DNA of 64,000 nt from Methylibium sp. Root1272 (GTDB taxonomy: Bacteria > Pseudomonadota > Gammaproteobacteria > Burkholderiales > Burkholderiaceae_C), in assembly GCF_001425905.1 (NCBI RefSeq), contig NZ_LMDY01000013.1, forward strand, positions 1,194-65,193, in the 5' to 3' direction. Under the pieces are notes generated by a model that worked only from the letters and a program-made list of their open reading frames with translations, was not told the DNA's origin and did not search any database. Both the position numbers and the translations under genes were made by a program. Positions within the stretch are counted from its first letter, which is position 1. Each line of letters begins with the position of its first letter. Positions 53,594 to 63,613 of the stretch are shown one piece after another.

Positions 53594-55357
53594 ATGTCCA
53601 CACCCCGCTCACCGAGAGCGCGCCGCCTTGCCGTCCTCACCGCGCTGTGTGCCGCCACGGCCCTACTGGCTGCCTGCGGCGGCGGTGGTGGTGGTGGCAG
53701 CAGCAGCACCGATGACGGAGCGACCGGCGGCAGCGCCGCCCCACCCGTGCCGCCACCCTCCGGTGCGCCGGGCAACACGCCCACCACCACGCTGGATGCG
53801 ACCCGACTCGCACACCAGGCCAGCTTCGGCCCGACCGAGGCGCTGGTGGCCGACATCCGCGCACGCGGCACGAGCAACTGGCTCGCCGCGCAGATGACCA
53901 CGGCCAGCTCGCGCTACACGCGCGGCGGCAACGGCGACGTTCACCAGTGGACCGGCAGCGGCAACTACTGCGACGGCCGCAGCACCAACTGCTGGCGCGA
54001 CAGCTTCTCGAGCCAGCCGCTGCTGTGGGACTTCTACCGCAACGCCGTCGGCGGCGCCGACCAGTTGCGCCAGCGGGTGGCCTTCGCGCTGCAGAAGATC
54101 GTGGTGGTGTCGAACCTGGAGGTCGAAGGGACCTACGGGATGCGCTACTACTACAACACGCTGCTCGACAACGCCTTCGGCAACTACCGGCAGGTGCTGA
54201 AGAAGGTCGCGCTGTCGCCCCTGATGGGCGACTACCTGAACAACGCCAACAACGACAAGGCGGCACCGAACGAGAACTTCGCGCGCGAGCTGCTGCAGCT
54301 GTTCGCGATCGGCACCTGCGAGCTCAACGCCAACGGCACGCTCAAGGGCGGCGCCTGCGCGCCGACCTACGGCAACGAGACGGTGCGCAACTACGCCTAC
54401 GCGCTGACCGGCTGGACCTACCCGGCCGGCGGCAGCACCGCCTGGGGCTGCTGGCCGCAGAACACCCATTGCCGCTACTACGCCGGCGACATGGTGCCGG
54501 TGGCGCAGTACCACGACACGCTGGAGCGCGCGCTGCTGTCGGGCGTCACGGTGCCCGCGGGCAGCACCGCCGACCAGGCCCTCGAGGCGGTGCTCGACAG
54601 CCTGATGCAGCACCCGAACATGGCTCCGTTCATCGGCCGCCAGCTGATCCAGCAGCTGGTCGGCAGCAACCCGTCGGCGGCCTACGTGAGCCGCGTCGCG
54701 GCCGCCTTCAACGCCGGTCGCCACCAGGGCTTCGGCAGTGGCCAGCGCGGCGACCTCGCCGCCACCGTGGCCGCCGTGCTGCTGGACGCCGAGGCCCGCA
54801 CGGAGGCCCCGGCCCGCAGCGCCGGCAAGTTGCGCGAGCCGGTGCTGCACTTCACCGGCGTGCTGCGCGCGCTGGGCGGCCGCACCGACGGCGACGCGCT
54901 GGGCTGGTGGTGGGGCGAGACGATGCGCCAGCACGTGTTCCGCCCGCCTTCGGTGTTCAACTACTTCCCGCCCGACTACCCGCTGCCCGGCGTGGCCGGC
55001 CTGAAGGCGCCGGAGTTCGGCATCCACAACGCCAACACCTCGCTGGAGCGGCTGAACTACCTGACCTACCTGCTGTGGTGGGGTGGCTCGGCGGCCAGTG
55101 CCGACGTGCCCGGCGCACTGGGAACCCGCGTCGACCTGCAGCCCTACACCAGCGACGCGGCCGATGCCGCGAAGCTGGTCGACCGCCTCTCGACGCTGGC
55201 GCTGGGCGCGCGACTGCCGAGCGCCGCGCGCGCGCAGGTGATCGCGGCGGTCGAGGCCTACACGAGCCAGAACGACTCGCAGAACTGGGCCACCAACCGC
55301 GTGCGCCAGGCCGCCTACCTGGTGTTCGGCTCGCCGAACTACCAGGTGCAACGCTGA
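53594..55357 (+). CDS. DUF1800 exported protein (lipoprotein-like)
   Basis: A 587-residue protein. The start [20 protein letters not shown] gives a lipoprotein signal with Cys28 (LLAAC), followed by a Gly/Ser linker. The DUF1800 body is [63 protein letters not shown] and [15 protein letters not shown]1800 and DUF1501 genes nearly always occur together, in this order. The 31-base gap to the DUF1501 gene indicates one operon. Confidence 0.9.
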   Translation: MSTPRSPRARRLAVLTALCAATALLAACGGGGGGGSSSTDDGATGGSAAPPVPPPSGAPGNTPTTTLDATRLAHQASFGPTEALVADIRARGTSNWLAAQMTTASSRYTRGGNGDVHQWTGSGNYCDGRSTNCWRDSFSSQPLLWDFYRNAVGGADQLRQRVAFALQKIVVVSNLEVEGTYGMRYYYNTLLDNAFGNYRQVLKKVALSPLMGDYLNNANNDKAAPNENFARELLQLFAIGTCELNANGTLKGGACAPTYGNETVRNYAYALTGWTYPAGGSTAWGCWPQNTHCRYYAGDMVPVAQYHDTLERALLSGVTVPAGSTADQALEAVLDSLMQHPNMAPFIGRQLIQQLVGSNPSAAYVSRVAAAFNAGRHQGFGSGQRGDLAATVAAVLLDAEARTEAPARSAGKLREPVLHFTGVLRALGGRTDGDALGWWWGETMRQHVFRPPSVFNYFPPDYPLPGVAGLKAPEFGIHNANTSLERLNYLTYLLWWGGSAASADVPGALGTRVDLQPYTSDAADAAKLVDRLSTLALGARLPSAARAQVIAAVEAYTSQNDSQNWATNRVRQAAYLVFGSPNYQVQR

Positions 55358-55388
55358 CGGCCCCTGGCCCTCGCCTCGGAGAACCTCG

Positions 55389-56840
55389 ATGACAGATCAC
55401 CCCAAGATCTCGATGGCGCGCCGCCGCTGGCTGCAGCGCTCGGCGCTCGGCGTGGCCGGCGCGTTCGGCACCGGCTCGCTGGTCAACCTGCTGTCGGCCA
55501 CGCGGCCGGCCTTCGCGGCCGACTACAAGGCCCTGGTCTGCGTGTTCCTTTACGGCGGCAACGACGGGCTGAACATGGTGGTGCCGAGCGACGCCACCCG
55601 CCACGGCCAGTACAGCGCGGTGCGCGCCGGCCTGGCGCTGCCGCGTGGCAGCCTGGTCGAGCTGACCGGCAGCGACTACGGCCTGCACCCGGCGATGACG
55701 GCCCTGGCCCCGGCCTGGGCTGCAGGCCAGCTGGCGCCGGTGTTCAACGTCGGCCCGCTGGTGCAACCGCTGACCAAGGCGCAGTTCCGCGCGTTGCCCG
55801 ACAGCTCACCGTCGCTGCCGGACAGCCTGTTCTCGCATTCCGACCAGCAGATCCTGTGGGAGACCGGCACCGGCGATGCGCTGACGCGCACCGGCTGGGG
55901 CGGCCGCGCCGCCGACGCGCTGGCCACCGCCAACCCGGTGATCTCGGTCGGCGGCAACGGCCGCTTCGGCTTGTCGGCATTGCAGGGCCCGCTGGTGCTG
56001 CCCGGTCCCGGCGCCACCTTCGGTGCCAACGGCCTGCAGCCGAGCGACCTGCAATGGGCACCGAACGCTGCGCGCAAGGCGGCCCTCGATGCGCTGTACG
56101 CGCCCACCGCGGTCGATGCGCTGGACAGCGACCTGGCCGGCAGCTACGCGCGCCAGCAGCGCGACGCCTTCGCGGTGTCGGCACGGCTGGGAACCATCGT
56201 CGCAGCACAACCCGGCGGCGGCTCGACCGCGATCGACGCGGGCTTCGCGCCGGTCATCGCCAGTGGTCGCGTCAGCGGCGGCCTGGCGCAGCAGCTCTAC
56301 CAGGTGGCCAAGCTGATCGAGGCGAACGCCACCGTGCAGGGCAGCCGGCAGATCTTCTTCGCGCAGCTCGGCGGCTTCGACACCCACGGCAACCAGGTCG
56401 TCGGCGGCGACCCGCTGAGCGGCGACCACGCACGCCTGATGAAATCACTGGCCGACGCGCTGGCCGCCTTCAACGCGGCGATGAACAACCTGGGCATGGG
56501 CAGCCAGGTGACCACCTTCACGCAGAGCGATTTCGGCCGCACCTTCAAGCCGAACAACAGCCTCGGCACCGACCACGCCTGGGGCAACCACCACCTGGTG
56601 ATGGGCGGTGCGGTGCGCGGCAACGCGACCTACGGCAGCTACCCGACACTGGCGCTGGGAGGGCCCGACGACGTGGGCCAGGACAGCTGGGAACTGCAGG
56701 GCCGCTGGATCCCGACCACGTCGGTCGACCAGTACGCCGCCACGCTGCTGAAGTGGTTCGACGCCACCGACGGCCAGCTCGACACCGTGCTGCCGAACCT
56801 GGCCAACTTCGGCAGCGCCCGCAACCTGGGCTTCGTCTGA
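55389..56840 (+). CDS. DUF1501 exported protein (alkaline-phosphatase-superfamily-like)
   Basis: A 483-residue protein. A Tat-type signal has [20 protein letters not shown] and ends near RPAFA (residue 40). The DUF1501 body is [30 protein letters not shown] and [20 protein letters not shown], with DHAWGNHH. The metal-like Asp/His pattern recalls sulfatase/phosphatase folds. Always paired with DUF1800; the pair's role is unknown. The stop lies two bases from the end of a convergent small gene. Confidence 0.92.
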   Translation: MTDHPKISMARRRWLQRSALGVAGAFGTGSLVNLLSATRPAFAADYKALVCVFLYGGNDGLNMVVPSDATRHGQYSAVRAGLALPRGSLVELTGSDYGLHPAMTALAPAWAAGQLAPVFNVGPLVQPLTKAQFRALPDSSPSLPDSLFSHSDQQILWETGTGDALTRTGWGGRAADALATANPVISVGGNGRFGLSALQGPLVLPGPGATFGANGLQPSDLQWAPNAARKAALDALYAPTAVDALDSDLAGSYARQQRDAFAVSARLGTIVAAQPGGGSTAIDAGFAPVIASGRVSGGLAQQLYQVAKLIEANATVQGSRQIFFAQLGGFDTHGNQVVGGDPLSGDHARLMKSLADALAAFNAAMNNLGMGSQVTTFTQSDFGRTFKPNNSLGTDHAWGNHHLVMGGAVRGNATYGSYPTLALGGPDDVGQDSWELQGRWIPTTSVDQYAATLLKWFDATDGQLDTVLPNLANFGSARNLGFV

Positions 56841-56841
56841 G

Positions 56842-57021
56842 CTAGCGGGACGGTCGGCGTACGCCGGCCTGCTTGTCGAAGGCGGCCGGCGGCAGCGTGA
56901 GGTCCAGCCCCCAGGCGGTGCCGCAATCGGCCGGGTCCTCCGGCGGGCGAACGACGTGCTGCTCGGCGCGGGGCAGATGCCAGCGCAGCAACCATTGTTT
57001 CCACCAGCGAGCCAGGTTCAT
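56842..57021 (-). CDS. small protein of unknown function
   Basis: A 59-codon frame starting MNLARWWKQWLLRWHLPRAE. The Trp/Arg-rich N-terminus suggests membrane association or nucleic-acid binding; the second half (DCGTAWGLDLTLPPAAFDKQ) looks structured. Codon use is like its neighbours. It converges on the DUF1501 gene with a one-base gap. No homology can be claimed, so this is tentative. Confidence 0.4.
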   Translation of the reverse strand: MNLARWWKQWLLRWHLPRAEQHVVRPPEDPADCGTAWGLDLTLPPAAFDKQAGVRRPSR

Positions 57022-57120
57022 GCGCGCAGTCTGCGCGGCTGCCGCCCGAACCAGCGCCGGAATTGCAGGGCATAAACCGCCCTTTGCCGCGGGCACGGCC
57101 TGCGGTCGCGACGGGACGGC

Positions 57121-58695
57121 TTAGGCGTCGCGCTGCGGCTCGGCACGGCCGGCCTCGACGACGAAGGCCGCCTGGGTGTGCACGCGCGCATCGGCCGCCA
57201 CCGGGAAGGCGGTGGCGCGCAGCTCGGCGTGCAGCCGCTGCGGCGTGAGGTCGAGCAGCATGTAGCCGCGCTCGTCGCTGCGCGCATGCAGCAGGTCGGG
57301 GTTGCTGCTGCGCATCAGCGCCGTCGCGGTGTCGGACAGGCCGCGCGAGGTGAGTGAGCTGGTGGCGAACTCGCTGGCGACCACCGCCGAGCGCGGATCG
57401 CCGAGGTCGGCGCGCAGGCGCGCGGCCACGTGGCGGTGCACGTCGCCGCCGAGGCAGACCACGTTGCCTTGCGGCTGCTCAGCGATCGCCCGCATCAGGC
57501 GTGCGCGCGCCTGCGGGTAGCCGTCCCAGCCGTCGCTGAAGAAGCTGCGGCCCAGCGGCGTGTCGATGCCACTGGGCGCGATCTGCGTGCCCTGGGCCAG
57601 CAGCCGCCAGCCGCGCCGGCTGGCGGCGAGCTGCTCGCCGATCCAGTGTTCCTGCGCCGCGCCGAACACCGTGGCCGACTCGTCGCCGAGCGACTCGCAC
57701 TGCGTCAGGATGCGTCCGCCGGCGACGCCGGGCGGGTTGCAGGGCTGCAGCGAGCGGTACTGGCGGTTGTCCAGCGTCCACAGGTCGGCGAGCCGGCCCC
57801 AGCGGTAGTGCTCGTGGATGCGCATCTGCGCACCGACTGGCGCGCTGCGCGGCGACACCGGCATGTGCTCGAAATAGGCCTTGTAGGCGGCGGCGCGCAG
57901 TTGCAGGAAGTCCGCCGCGCTGCGCGCCGGGTCCCGTGAGGCGTCGGCGGCGTAGTCGTTCTCGACCTCGTGGTCGTCCCAGGTCAGCACCCAGGGATGG
58001 GCGGCATGCGCAGCGCGCAGTGCGGCGTCGAGCTTGTAGGTCACGTGGCGCTGGCGGAAGCCCTCCAGCGTGGTGGGTTGCGCCGCTTCGTGCGGTCTCA
58101 GCCGCAGGCGCGCGTTGCTCGATTCGTAGACGTAGTCGCCGACGAACAGCACCAGGTCGAGGTCGCGCGCGGCGATCTCGCGGTGCAGCGTGAACTCGCC
58201 CTGCTCGTAGTGCTGGCAGGACGCCAGCGCGATGCGCAGGCGGCCGACCTCGGCATCGGGCGCCGGCGCGGTGCGGGTGCGGCCGAGCGGGCTGGTCGCC
58301 TCGCCGGCGTGGAAGCGGTAGAAGTAGTGCCGGTCGCTCGGCAGCCCCGTCACCTCGAGATGCACGCTGTGCGCATGCTCGGGCCGGGCCCAGGTCACGC
58401 CGGTGCGCCGCTCGATCGAGAAGCCCTCGTCCTCGGCCAGTTCCCAGCGCACCGCGATCGGCGCGTCGGGAAGGCCCCCATCGGGTTCGCGCGGCCGAGG
58501 TGCCAGCCGGGTCCACAGCACCACGCCGTCGGGCGCCGGCATGCCACTGGCGACGCCGAGCGTGAAGGGATCGTCGCCACCGGTGAGCGTCTCGACGCGC
58601 TCGCCGCTGCGGCCGGCGCCGGGGCTGAACAGCGTGCCGAGCGCCAGCGCGGCCGCGTGGCGCCCGAGGCGATCGAGGAAGTCACGGCGCGACAT
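57121..58695 (-). CDS. PhoD-type alkaline phosphatase, Tat-exported
   Basis: A 524-residue PhoD-like phosphatase/phosphodiesterase. The Tat motif SRRDFLDRLGR is at the very N-terminus. Domain motifs are FTLGVASGMPAPDGVVLWTR (N-terminal domain), ASCQHYEQGEFTLHREIAAR, LVLFVGDYVYES, WDDHEVENDYAAD and VCLGGDVHRHVAARL, covering the metal ligands. It releases phosphate from phosphomonoesters or diesters in the periplasm. No Pho box was recognised upstream. Confidence 0.92.
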   Translation of the reverse strand: MSRRDFLDRLGRHAAALALGTLFSPGAGRSGERVETLTGGDDPFTLGVASGMPAPDGVVLWTRLAPRPREPDGGLPDAPIAVRWELAEDEGFSIERRTGVTWARPEHAHSVHLEVTGLPSDRHYFYRFHAGEATSPLGRTRTAPAPDAEVGRLRIALASCQHYEQGEFTLHREIAARDLDLVLFVGDYVYESSNARLRLRPHEAAQPTTLEGFRQRHVTYKLDAALRAAHAAHPWVLTWDDHEVENDYAADASRDPARSAADFLQLRAAAYKAYFEHMPVSPRSAPVGAQMRIHEHYRWGRLADLWTLDNRQYRSLQPCNPPGVAGGRILTQCESLGDESATVFGAAQEHWIGEQLAASRRGWRLLAQGTQIAPSGIDTPLGRSFFSDGWDGYPQARARLMRAIAEQPQGNVVCLGGDVHRHVAARLRADLGDPRSAVVASEFATSSLTSRGLSDTATALMRSSNPDLLHARSDERGYMLLDLTPQRLHAELRATAFPVAADARVHTQAAFVVEAGRAEPQRDA

Positions 58696-58866
58696 GAGGC
58701 GGCCGATTGTGCCCAGCGTCCGTGAAATTCCGGTGGCAGTCCAGGCTGCGTTTCGTCACGACTTCCCTAACTTGGCGGCTTGGCCGCGACCGCCCGATCG
58801 CCTAACCTCGGCCCGCGGGCTGCGGCCCGCTTCATGCTTGTCGCATTCCGTCCTTCGACTCTCGCC

Positions 58867-59091
58867 ATGACCCGCACCTCTCTGCAAGCCATCACCTGGG
58901 GCACGGTCAGCGCCGCCGTGGTCAGCGCGATGCTGCTCGCTGCAGCCGGCGACGACGCGTCCGAATGGCGCTTCGAGCCGCCGAGCGCGGGCGGGCGCCC
59001 GGCCTCGCTCGGTCGAAGTGGCGCGGCGGAGCGCCTGCAGCCGGCGCAGCCGCCGAACGAGCGTTCGTCGCAGGCCGTCGCGCCGCGCTGA
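58867..59091 (+). CDS. small exported or anchored protein of unknown function
   Basis: A 74-codon frame with a hydrophobic N-terminus (SLQAITWGTVSAAVVSAMLL) and a hydrophilic tail rich in Pro/Gln/Ala. It is divergent from the phosphatase gene across 171 bases. ATG at 58867 is preferred over an in-frame ATG further up that adds a Leu/Pro/Arg segment. No ribosome binding site stands out. Function unknown. Confidence 0.45.
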   Translation: MTRTSLQAITWGTVSAAVVSAMLLAAAGDDASEWRFEPPSAGGRPASLGRSGAAERLQPAQPPNERSSQAVAPR

Positions 59092-59121
59092 GCGCCCGTC
59101 GGCTGCCGGCGCGCTCCTTCG

Positions 59122-60060
59122 TCAGCGATCCAGCGCCTGCGCGGCGCCGCGCGCCAGGGCCGCTCCCACCTCGTCCAGCCGCGCGGCGCGCACCGGCAAG
59201 CCGCTGTCGCCCCCCAGCTTCCACTGGTGCCAGTGCAGCGCCACCTCGATGCCGATGTCGGGTCGCAGGCACAGCAGTTCACCCTGCGCCAGCCGCTCGC
59301 GCACCTGCAGCTCCGGCACCACGCCAATGCCCCAACCCAGGGCGGCGGCCCGCACATAGGCCTCCGACGAGGGCACGAAGCGCTCTTCCAGCCGCGGCGA
59401 GCGCACACCGAAGGCCCGCGACACCCACTGTGTCTGCGTGTCGTCCTTTCGGTTGAACACCAGGAAGGGCACGCGAGCGAAATTGCCGCGGTGCAGGCCG
59501 TCGGCCGCGTCGCCGCCCAGCTCGCGTGCCACGAAGCCGGGGCTGGCCACCGCGATGTAGCGCATCACGCCGAGCGGCTCGACGCGGCAGCCGCGCAGCG
59601 CCTGCGGCACGGTCGACACGCAACCCAGCACCTGGCCCTGGCGCAACCACTCGTGGGTGAAGTCCTGGTCGTCGACGATCAGCTCCAGCCCGAAGCCATC
59701 CCTCAGGCCTTGCTGGACCAGCTCATCCAGTGCCGGCAGCACCCAGGTCGCCAGGCTGTCGGCATTGACCGCGATCGGCAGGCGGGCCTGCGACTGCATG
59801 CGCTCGCCGAGCTCGCGGGCGACGTCGGCGCGCATCGCCTGCAGCTGGCGCGCGAAGCGCAGCAGCACCTTGCCCGGCTCGGTCAGCCGCAACGGCCGGG
59901 CGCGGACCACCAGCAACTGGCCGACCTGGGATTCGAGCGCCCGCAGCCGCTGAGACACCGCCGACTGCGTGATCGACAGGCGCTGCGCCGCGCGCTCGAA
60001 GCTGCCGTCGTCGGCCAGCGCGGCCAGGCAATCGAGCGCAGCGGGGTCGAGATTCTGCAT
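59122..60060 (-). CDS. argP: LysR-family regulator ArgP/IciA
   Basis: A 312-residue LysR regulator. The winged helix-turn-helix is LDCLAALADDGSFERAAQRL followed by SITQSAVSQRLRALE. The effector domain has family-typical MRYIAVASPGFVARE and NRKDDTQTQWVSR. ArgP controls lysine/arginine-responsive export; here the divergent gene at 60156 encodes a LysE/ArgO exporter, which supports the assignment. A dyad between the two genes is a candidate operator. Confidence 0.93.
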   Translation of the reverse strand: MQNLDPAALDCLAALADDGSFERAAQRLSITQSAVSQRLRALESQVGQLLVVRARPLRLTEPGKVLLRFARQLQAMRADVARELGERMQSQARLPIAVNADSLATWVLPALDELVQQGLRDGFGLELIVDDQDFTHEWLRQGQVLGCVSTVPQALRGCRVEPLGVMRYIAVASPGFVARELGGDAADGLHRGNFARVPFLVFNRKDDTQTQWVSRAFGVRSPRLEERFVPSSEAYVRAAALGWGIGVVPELQVRERLAQGELLCLRPDIGIEVALHWHQWKLGGDSGLPVRAARLDEVGAALARGAAQALDR

Positions 60061-60086
60061 ATCCTTGGCGCGGTCGTCGGATCAGT

Positions 60087-60100
60087 ATTACTAATGTAAT
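60087..60100. promoter_or_regulatory. candidate ArgP operator dyad
   Basis: ATTAC-TAAT-GTAAT is a perfect interrupted palindrome in the 95-base argP/argO gap, the most AT-rich spot for many kilobases. It lies 26 bases from the argP ATG and 55 from the exporter ATG, where a LysR-type box would be expected. Confidence 0.5.
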
Positions 60101-60155
60101 GCCAATAACTTGAATCACACTTCACCCTGAGGCAGGCGCTGGCCACAATCTCGGC

Positions 60156-60809
60156 ATGCTGTCCACCGGCCTCCTGCTCGATCCTGCCGTGCCCGCCGCG
60201 CTGCTGCAGGGCGCGCTGATGATGGGTGGTCTGATCGTCGCGATCGGCGCGCAGAACGCGCTGGTGCTGCGCCAGGGCGTTCTGCGCGCACACGTGCTGC
60301 CGGTGGTGCTGCTGTGCACGCTGTCCGACTGGCTGCTGGTGGCGCTGGGGGTGTTCGGTCTCGGCGCGCTGATCGCCGCGCAGCCGCTGCTGCTGGAGGG
60401 CTTCCGCTACGGCGGCGCGGCCTTCCTCGCCGCCTACGGCTGGCGCGCCGCGCGCCAGGCCTGGCAAGGCACGGCCGCCGGGCTGCAGCTCGCGGGCAGC
60501 GGCGGCTCGCTCGGCGGCGCGCTGACGACCACGCTCGCGCTCACCTACCTGAATCCGCACGTCTATCTGGACACCGTGGTGCTGGTCGGCGGCGTCGGCG
60601 CACAGCATGCCGGCGCGGCTCGGCTGGGCTTCGTCGCCGGGGCCTGGCTGGCGTCGGCGGCGTGGTTCGCGCTGCTCGGTTTCGGGGCGGTCGGCGCGGC
60701 GCGCTTCTTGCGCCGGCCCGCCGCATGGCGAGCGATCGATGCGCTCGTCGCGGTGGTGATGTGGGCAGTCGCGGCGCAGCTGCTGCTGACGCCCCTGAAG
60801 CAGACTTGA
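60156..60809 (+). CDS. argO: LysE/ArgO-family amino acid exporter
   Basis: A 217-residue, six-helix exporter of basic amino acids. N-terminal motif GGLIVAIGAQNALVLRQGVL is the LysE-family signature; LTYLNPHVYLDTVVLVGG is the second. It should prevent toxic build-up of arginine or lysine. Divergent from argP. A D-amino-acid dehydrogenase gene starts 17 bases downstream. Confidence 0.93.
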   Translation: MLSTGLLLDPAVPAALLQGALMMGGLIVAIGAQNALVLRQGVLRAHVLPVVLLCTLSDWLLVALGVFGLGALIAAQPLLLEGFRYGGAAFLAAYGWRAARQAWQGTAAGLQLAGSGGSLGGALTTTLALTYLNPHVYLDTVVLVGGVGAQHAGAARLGFVAGAWLASAAWFALLGFGAVGAARFLRRPAAWRAIDALVAVVMWAVAAQLLLTPLKQT

Positions 60810-60826
60810 TGCATGAGGAGTTCGCC

Positions 60827-62161
60827 ATGAAAGTCATCGTCCTGGGCGCCGGCATCATCGGCGTCAGCACCGCCTGGTACCTGCTCGAGCAGGGGCACGA
60901 GGTCACGGTCGTCGACCGCCAGCCCGACGCCGCGCTGGAGACCAGCTTCGCCAACGGTGCGCAGATCTCGGTCAGCTTCTGCGAGCCCTGGGCCAACGCC
61001 GACGCGCCGCTCAAGGTGCTGAAGTGGCTGGCGCGCGACGACTCGCCGCTGCTGTTCCGCCCCAAGCTGGATCCCTGGCAATGGCGCTGGGGCCTGAGCT
61101 TCCTGACGCAGTGCACCGATGGCGCTTTCGAGCGTAACGTGCAGCAGCTCGTCGCGCTGGGCCGCTACAGCCACGAGTCGCTGAAGGGCTTGGTGGCGCA
61201 GACCGGCATCGAGTACCACCGGCTCGAGCGCGGCATCCTGCACTTCTTCAGCAGCCAGAAGGACTTCGAGGGCGGTGCGACCGGCGCCGAGCTGATGCGC
61301 CGCCACGGCGTCGACCGCCGCGTGCTGTCGCGCGACGAGGTGCTGCGCATCGAACCGGCCCTGGCGACCTATGGCCCGCGCATCGCCGGCGGCACCTATA
61401 CGCCGAGCGACGAATCGGGCGATGCGCGCGTGTTCACGCAGGAACTGGCGAAGCGCTGCGCCGCGCGCGGCGCGGTCTTCCTCTACGGCCAGGCGATCGA
61501 CGGCCTGGACCGGGAAGGCGACCGGCTGAGCACAGTGCGCATCCGCGATCTCGCCTCGCAGCAGCCGCGCACGCTGAAGGCCGACGCCTTCGTCGCGGCG
61601 CTCGGCTCCTACACCGCGCCGCTGCTGCGCCCGCTCGGCGTGCACCTCAACATCTACCCGGCCAAGGGCTACTCGGCGACGCTGAAGCTGCGCCAGCCGG
61701 AGCGCGCCAGCGTGGTCAGCATGATCGACGACGCGCGCAAGATCGCCGTCTCACGGCTGGGCGACGAGGTCCGCATCGCCGGCACCGCCGAGCTGGCCGG
61801 CTACGACACCGGCCTCGACAGCCCCACCTCGCGCGTGCGCTGCCAGGCGCTGGTGCGGCGCTACGAAGAGCTGTTCCCCGGCGTGGCCGACCTGTCCGAA
61901 CCGAACTTCTGGGCCGGCCTGCGGCCCAGCACGCCGACCAATATTCCCTACATCGGCCGCAGCCGCATCGCGAACCTGTGGGTCAACGCCGGTCACGGCA
62001 CGCTGGGCTGGACGCATGGCGCGGGCTCGGGCCGTGCGCTGGCCGAGCTGATCAGCGGCAAGCGCCCCGCGCTCGAGTTCGGCTTCTACGGCGAGCGCGG
62101 CACCGGCATCGCCCGGGCCGGCACTCGCCGCGCCGCCACGGCGGCGCCTTCTCGAGCCTGA
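60827..62161 (+). CDS. dadA: D-amino acid dehydrogenase (FAD, DadA type)
   Basis: A 444-residue FAD-dependent dehydrogenase that oxidises D-amino acids to 2-oxo acids, passing electrons to the respiratory chain. The Rossmann motif VLGAGIIGVSTAWYLLEQG is at the N-terminus, and the DAO C-terminal region WAGLRPSTPTNIPYIG with GHGTLGWTHGAGSG is intact. AGGAG sits six bases before the ATG. Directly after argO, so an ArgP-linked basic D-amino-acid role is possible. A C-terminal Arg/Ala tail follows the core. Confidence 0.93.
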   Translation: MKVIVLGAGIIGVSTAWYLLEQGHEVTVVDRQPDAALETSFANGAQISVSFCEPWANADAPLKVLKWLARDDSPLLFRPKLDPWQWRWGLSFLTQCTDGAFERNVQQLVALGRYSHESLKGLVAQTGIEYHRLERGILHFFSSQKDFEGGATGAELMRRHGVDRRVLSRDEVLRIEPALATYGPRIAGGTYTPSDESGDARVFTQELAKRCAARGAVFLYGQAIDGLDREGDRLSTVRIRDLASQQPRTLKADAFVAALGSYTAPLLRPLGVHLNIYPAKGYSATLKLRQPERASVVSMIDDARKIAVSRLGDEVRIAGTAELAGYDTGLDSPTSRVRCQALVRRYEELFPGVADLSEPNFWAGLRPSTPTNIPYIGRSRIANLWVNAGHGTLGWTHGAGSGRALAELISGKRPALEFGFYGERGTGIARAGTRRAATAAPSRA

Positions 62162-62209
62162 CGCGCCGACCGCACCACGCGCCCGACCGCGGCGGCAGAA
62201 TCGTGGTCC

Positions 62210-62479
62210 ATGGTCAGCGTCACGTTCACGGCCCACCTGCAGCGGCATGTCGATTGCCCGCGGCACGTGCTGCGGGCCGCGACGCTGGCCGAAGCCCTCG
62301 AGCAGGTGTTCAAGACCAGCCCGCGGGCGCGCGGCTACCTGCTCGACGACCAGGGCGCCTTGCGCGCCCACGTCGCGGTGTTCATCGACGGGCAGCGGGC
62401 GCGGGATCGGCAGCACCTGAGCGACGCGCTGCGCCCCGATGCCGACGTGCACGTGCTGCAGGCGCTGACCGGCGGCTGA
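62210..62479 (+). CDS. MoaD/ThiS-like ubiquitin-fold protein ending in GG
   Basis: An 89-residue beta-grasp protein. It begins MVSVTFTAHLQRHVDCPRHV, has a central LAEALEQVFKTSPRARGYLL and AVFIDGQRARD, and ends with Thr-Gly-Gly. The exposed C-terminal GG is what sulfur carriers and ubiquitin-like modifiers need for adenylation or thiocarboxylation. No E1-like activating enzyme gene is nearby. It is followed after 36 bases by a beta-propeller gene. Confidence 0.85.
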   Translation: MVSVTFTAHLQRHVDCPRHVLRAATLAEALEQVFKTSPRARGYLLDDQGALRAHVAVFIDGQRARDRQHLSDALRPDADVHVLQALTGG

Positions 62480-62515
62480 GCGTGCGCCGCGTTGGCTGAT
62501 GACAAGGAGGGCTTC

Positions 62516-63613
62516 ATGCCGTCGAACCGCCTCTGGGTCGCCACCCGCAAGGGTTTGCTGGGCTGGCACCGCGACGTCACCGGCGGGTGGCAGCCGAACG
62601 CCGCCCCGGCCTTCCTCGGCGACCCGGTCAGCCAGGTCCTGCACGACCCGCGCGACGGCGCGTTGTACGCGGCGCTGAACCTCGGCCATTTCGGCTGCAA
62701 GCTGCACCGCAGCGACGATGGCGGCAGCCGCTGGCAGGAACTGGCCGCACCCGCCTATCCGGCCAAGCCCGACGGCGACGACGACCCGGTGCCCTGGGAT
62801 CTGAAACTGATCTGGAGCCTCGCCGCCGGCGGGCCTGAACAGCCCGGCGTGCTATGGGCCGGCACCATCCCGGGCGGCCTGTTCCGCTCCGAAGACCGGG
62901 GCGCGAGCTGGCGACTGGTCGAGTCGCTGTGGCAACGCCCCGAGCGCCGCGGCTGGTTCGGCGGCGGCTACGACCACCCGGGCATCCACAGCGTGCTGGT
63001 CGACCCGCGCGACAGCCGGCGCCTGCTGCTCGGGATCTCGTGCGGCGGCGTCTGGCGCAGCGATGACGAGGGCGCGAGCTGGACTCTGTCGGCGCAGGGC
63101 ATGCGCGCGGCCTTCATGCCGCCCGACCAGGCCCATGAACAGAACATCCAGGACCCGCACCGCGTGGTGCTATGCCGCGCCGCACCGGACACGCTGTGGG
63201 CGCAGCATCACAACGGCATCTTCGTCAGCCACGACGGCGCGCGCAGCTGGCAGGAGATCGCAGAGGCCGGCCCGTCGGTGTTCGGCTTCGCGGTTGCCGT
63301 CCACCCGCTGCAACCCGCGACCGCCTGGTTCGTGCCGGCCGTGAAGGACGAGTGCCGGGTGCCGGTCGACGGCCGACTGGTGGTGACCCGCACCCGCGAT
63401 GGCGGCGCGAGCTTCGAGACGCTGACGCGCGGGCTGCCGCCGCCGCCCGCCTACGACCTGGTCTACCGCCATGCGCTCGGGGTCGACGCCAGCGGCGAGC
63501 GCCTCGCGATGGCGTCCACCAGCGGCAACCTCTGGCTCAGCGAGAACGGCGGCGACGAGTGGCAATGCCTGTCCACCCACCTGCCGCCGGTGAGCGCGCT
63601 CGCGTTCGATTGA
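62516..63613 (+). CDS. BNR/exo-alpha-sialidase-like beta-propeller protein
   Basis: A 365-residue cytoplasmic beta-propeller. BNR/Asp-box repeats are visible: HRSDDGGSRWQEL, FRSEDRGASWRLV, WRSDDEGASWTLS, FVSHDGARSWQEI, TRTRDGGASFETL and WLSENGGDEWQCL. The family is annotated as sialidase-like or VPS10-like, but catalysis is unproven and no signal peptide is present. GGAGG precedes the ATG. The neighbouring GG-ending MoaD-like gene makes a two-gene unit. Confidence 0.88.
   Translation: MPSNRLWVATRKGLLGWHRDVTGGWQPNAAPAFLGDPVSQVLHDPRDGALYAALNLGHFGCKLHRSDDGGSRWQELAAPAYPAKPDGDDDPVPWDLKLIWSLAAGGPEQPGVLWAGTIPGGLFRSEDRGASWRLVESLWQRPERRGWFGGGYDHPGIHSVLVDPRDSRRLLLGISCGGVWRSDDEGASWTLSAQGMRAAFMPPDQAHEQNIQDPHRVVLCRAAPDTLWAQHHNGIFVSHDGARSWQEIAEAGPSVFGFAVAVHPLQPATAWFVPAVKDECRVPVDGRLVVTRTRDGGASFETLTRGLPPPPAYDLVYRHALGVDASGERLAMASTSGNLWLSENGGDEWQCLSTHLPPVSALAFD

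Noticed and set aside
53663-55351. 562-codon antisense frame over the DUF1800 gene
   Set aside because: The His/Arg/Gln-rich composition is typical of a codon shadow; the plus strand has a clear DUF1800 domain with a lipoprotein signal.
58696-58866. Pho box upstream of the PhoD-type gene
   Set aside because: Only partial GTCA-like words are present, with no pair of CTGTCAT-like repeats at 11-base spacing.
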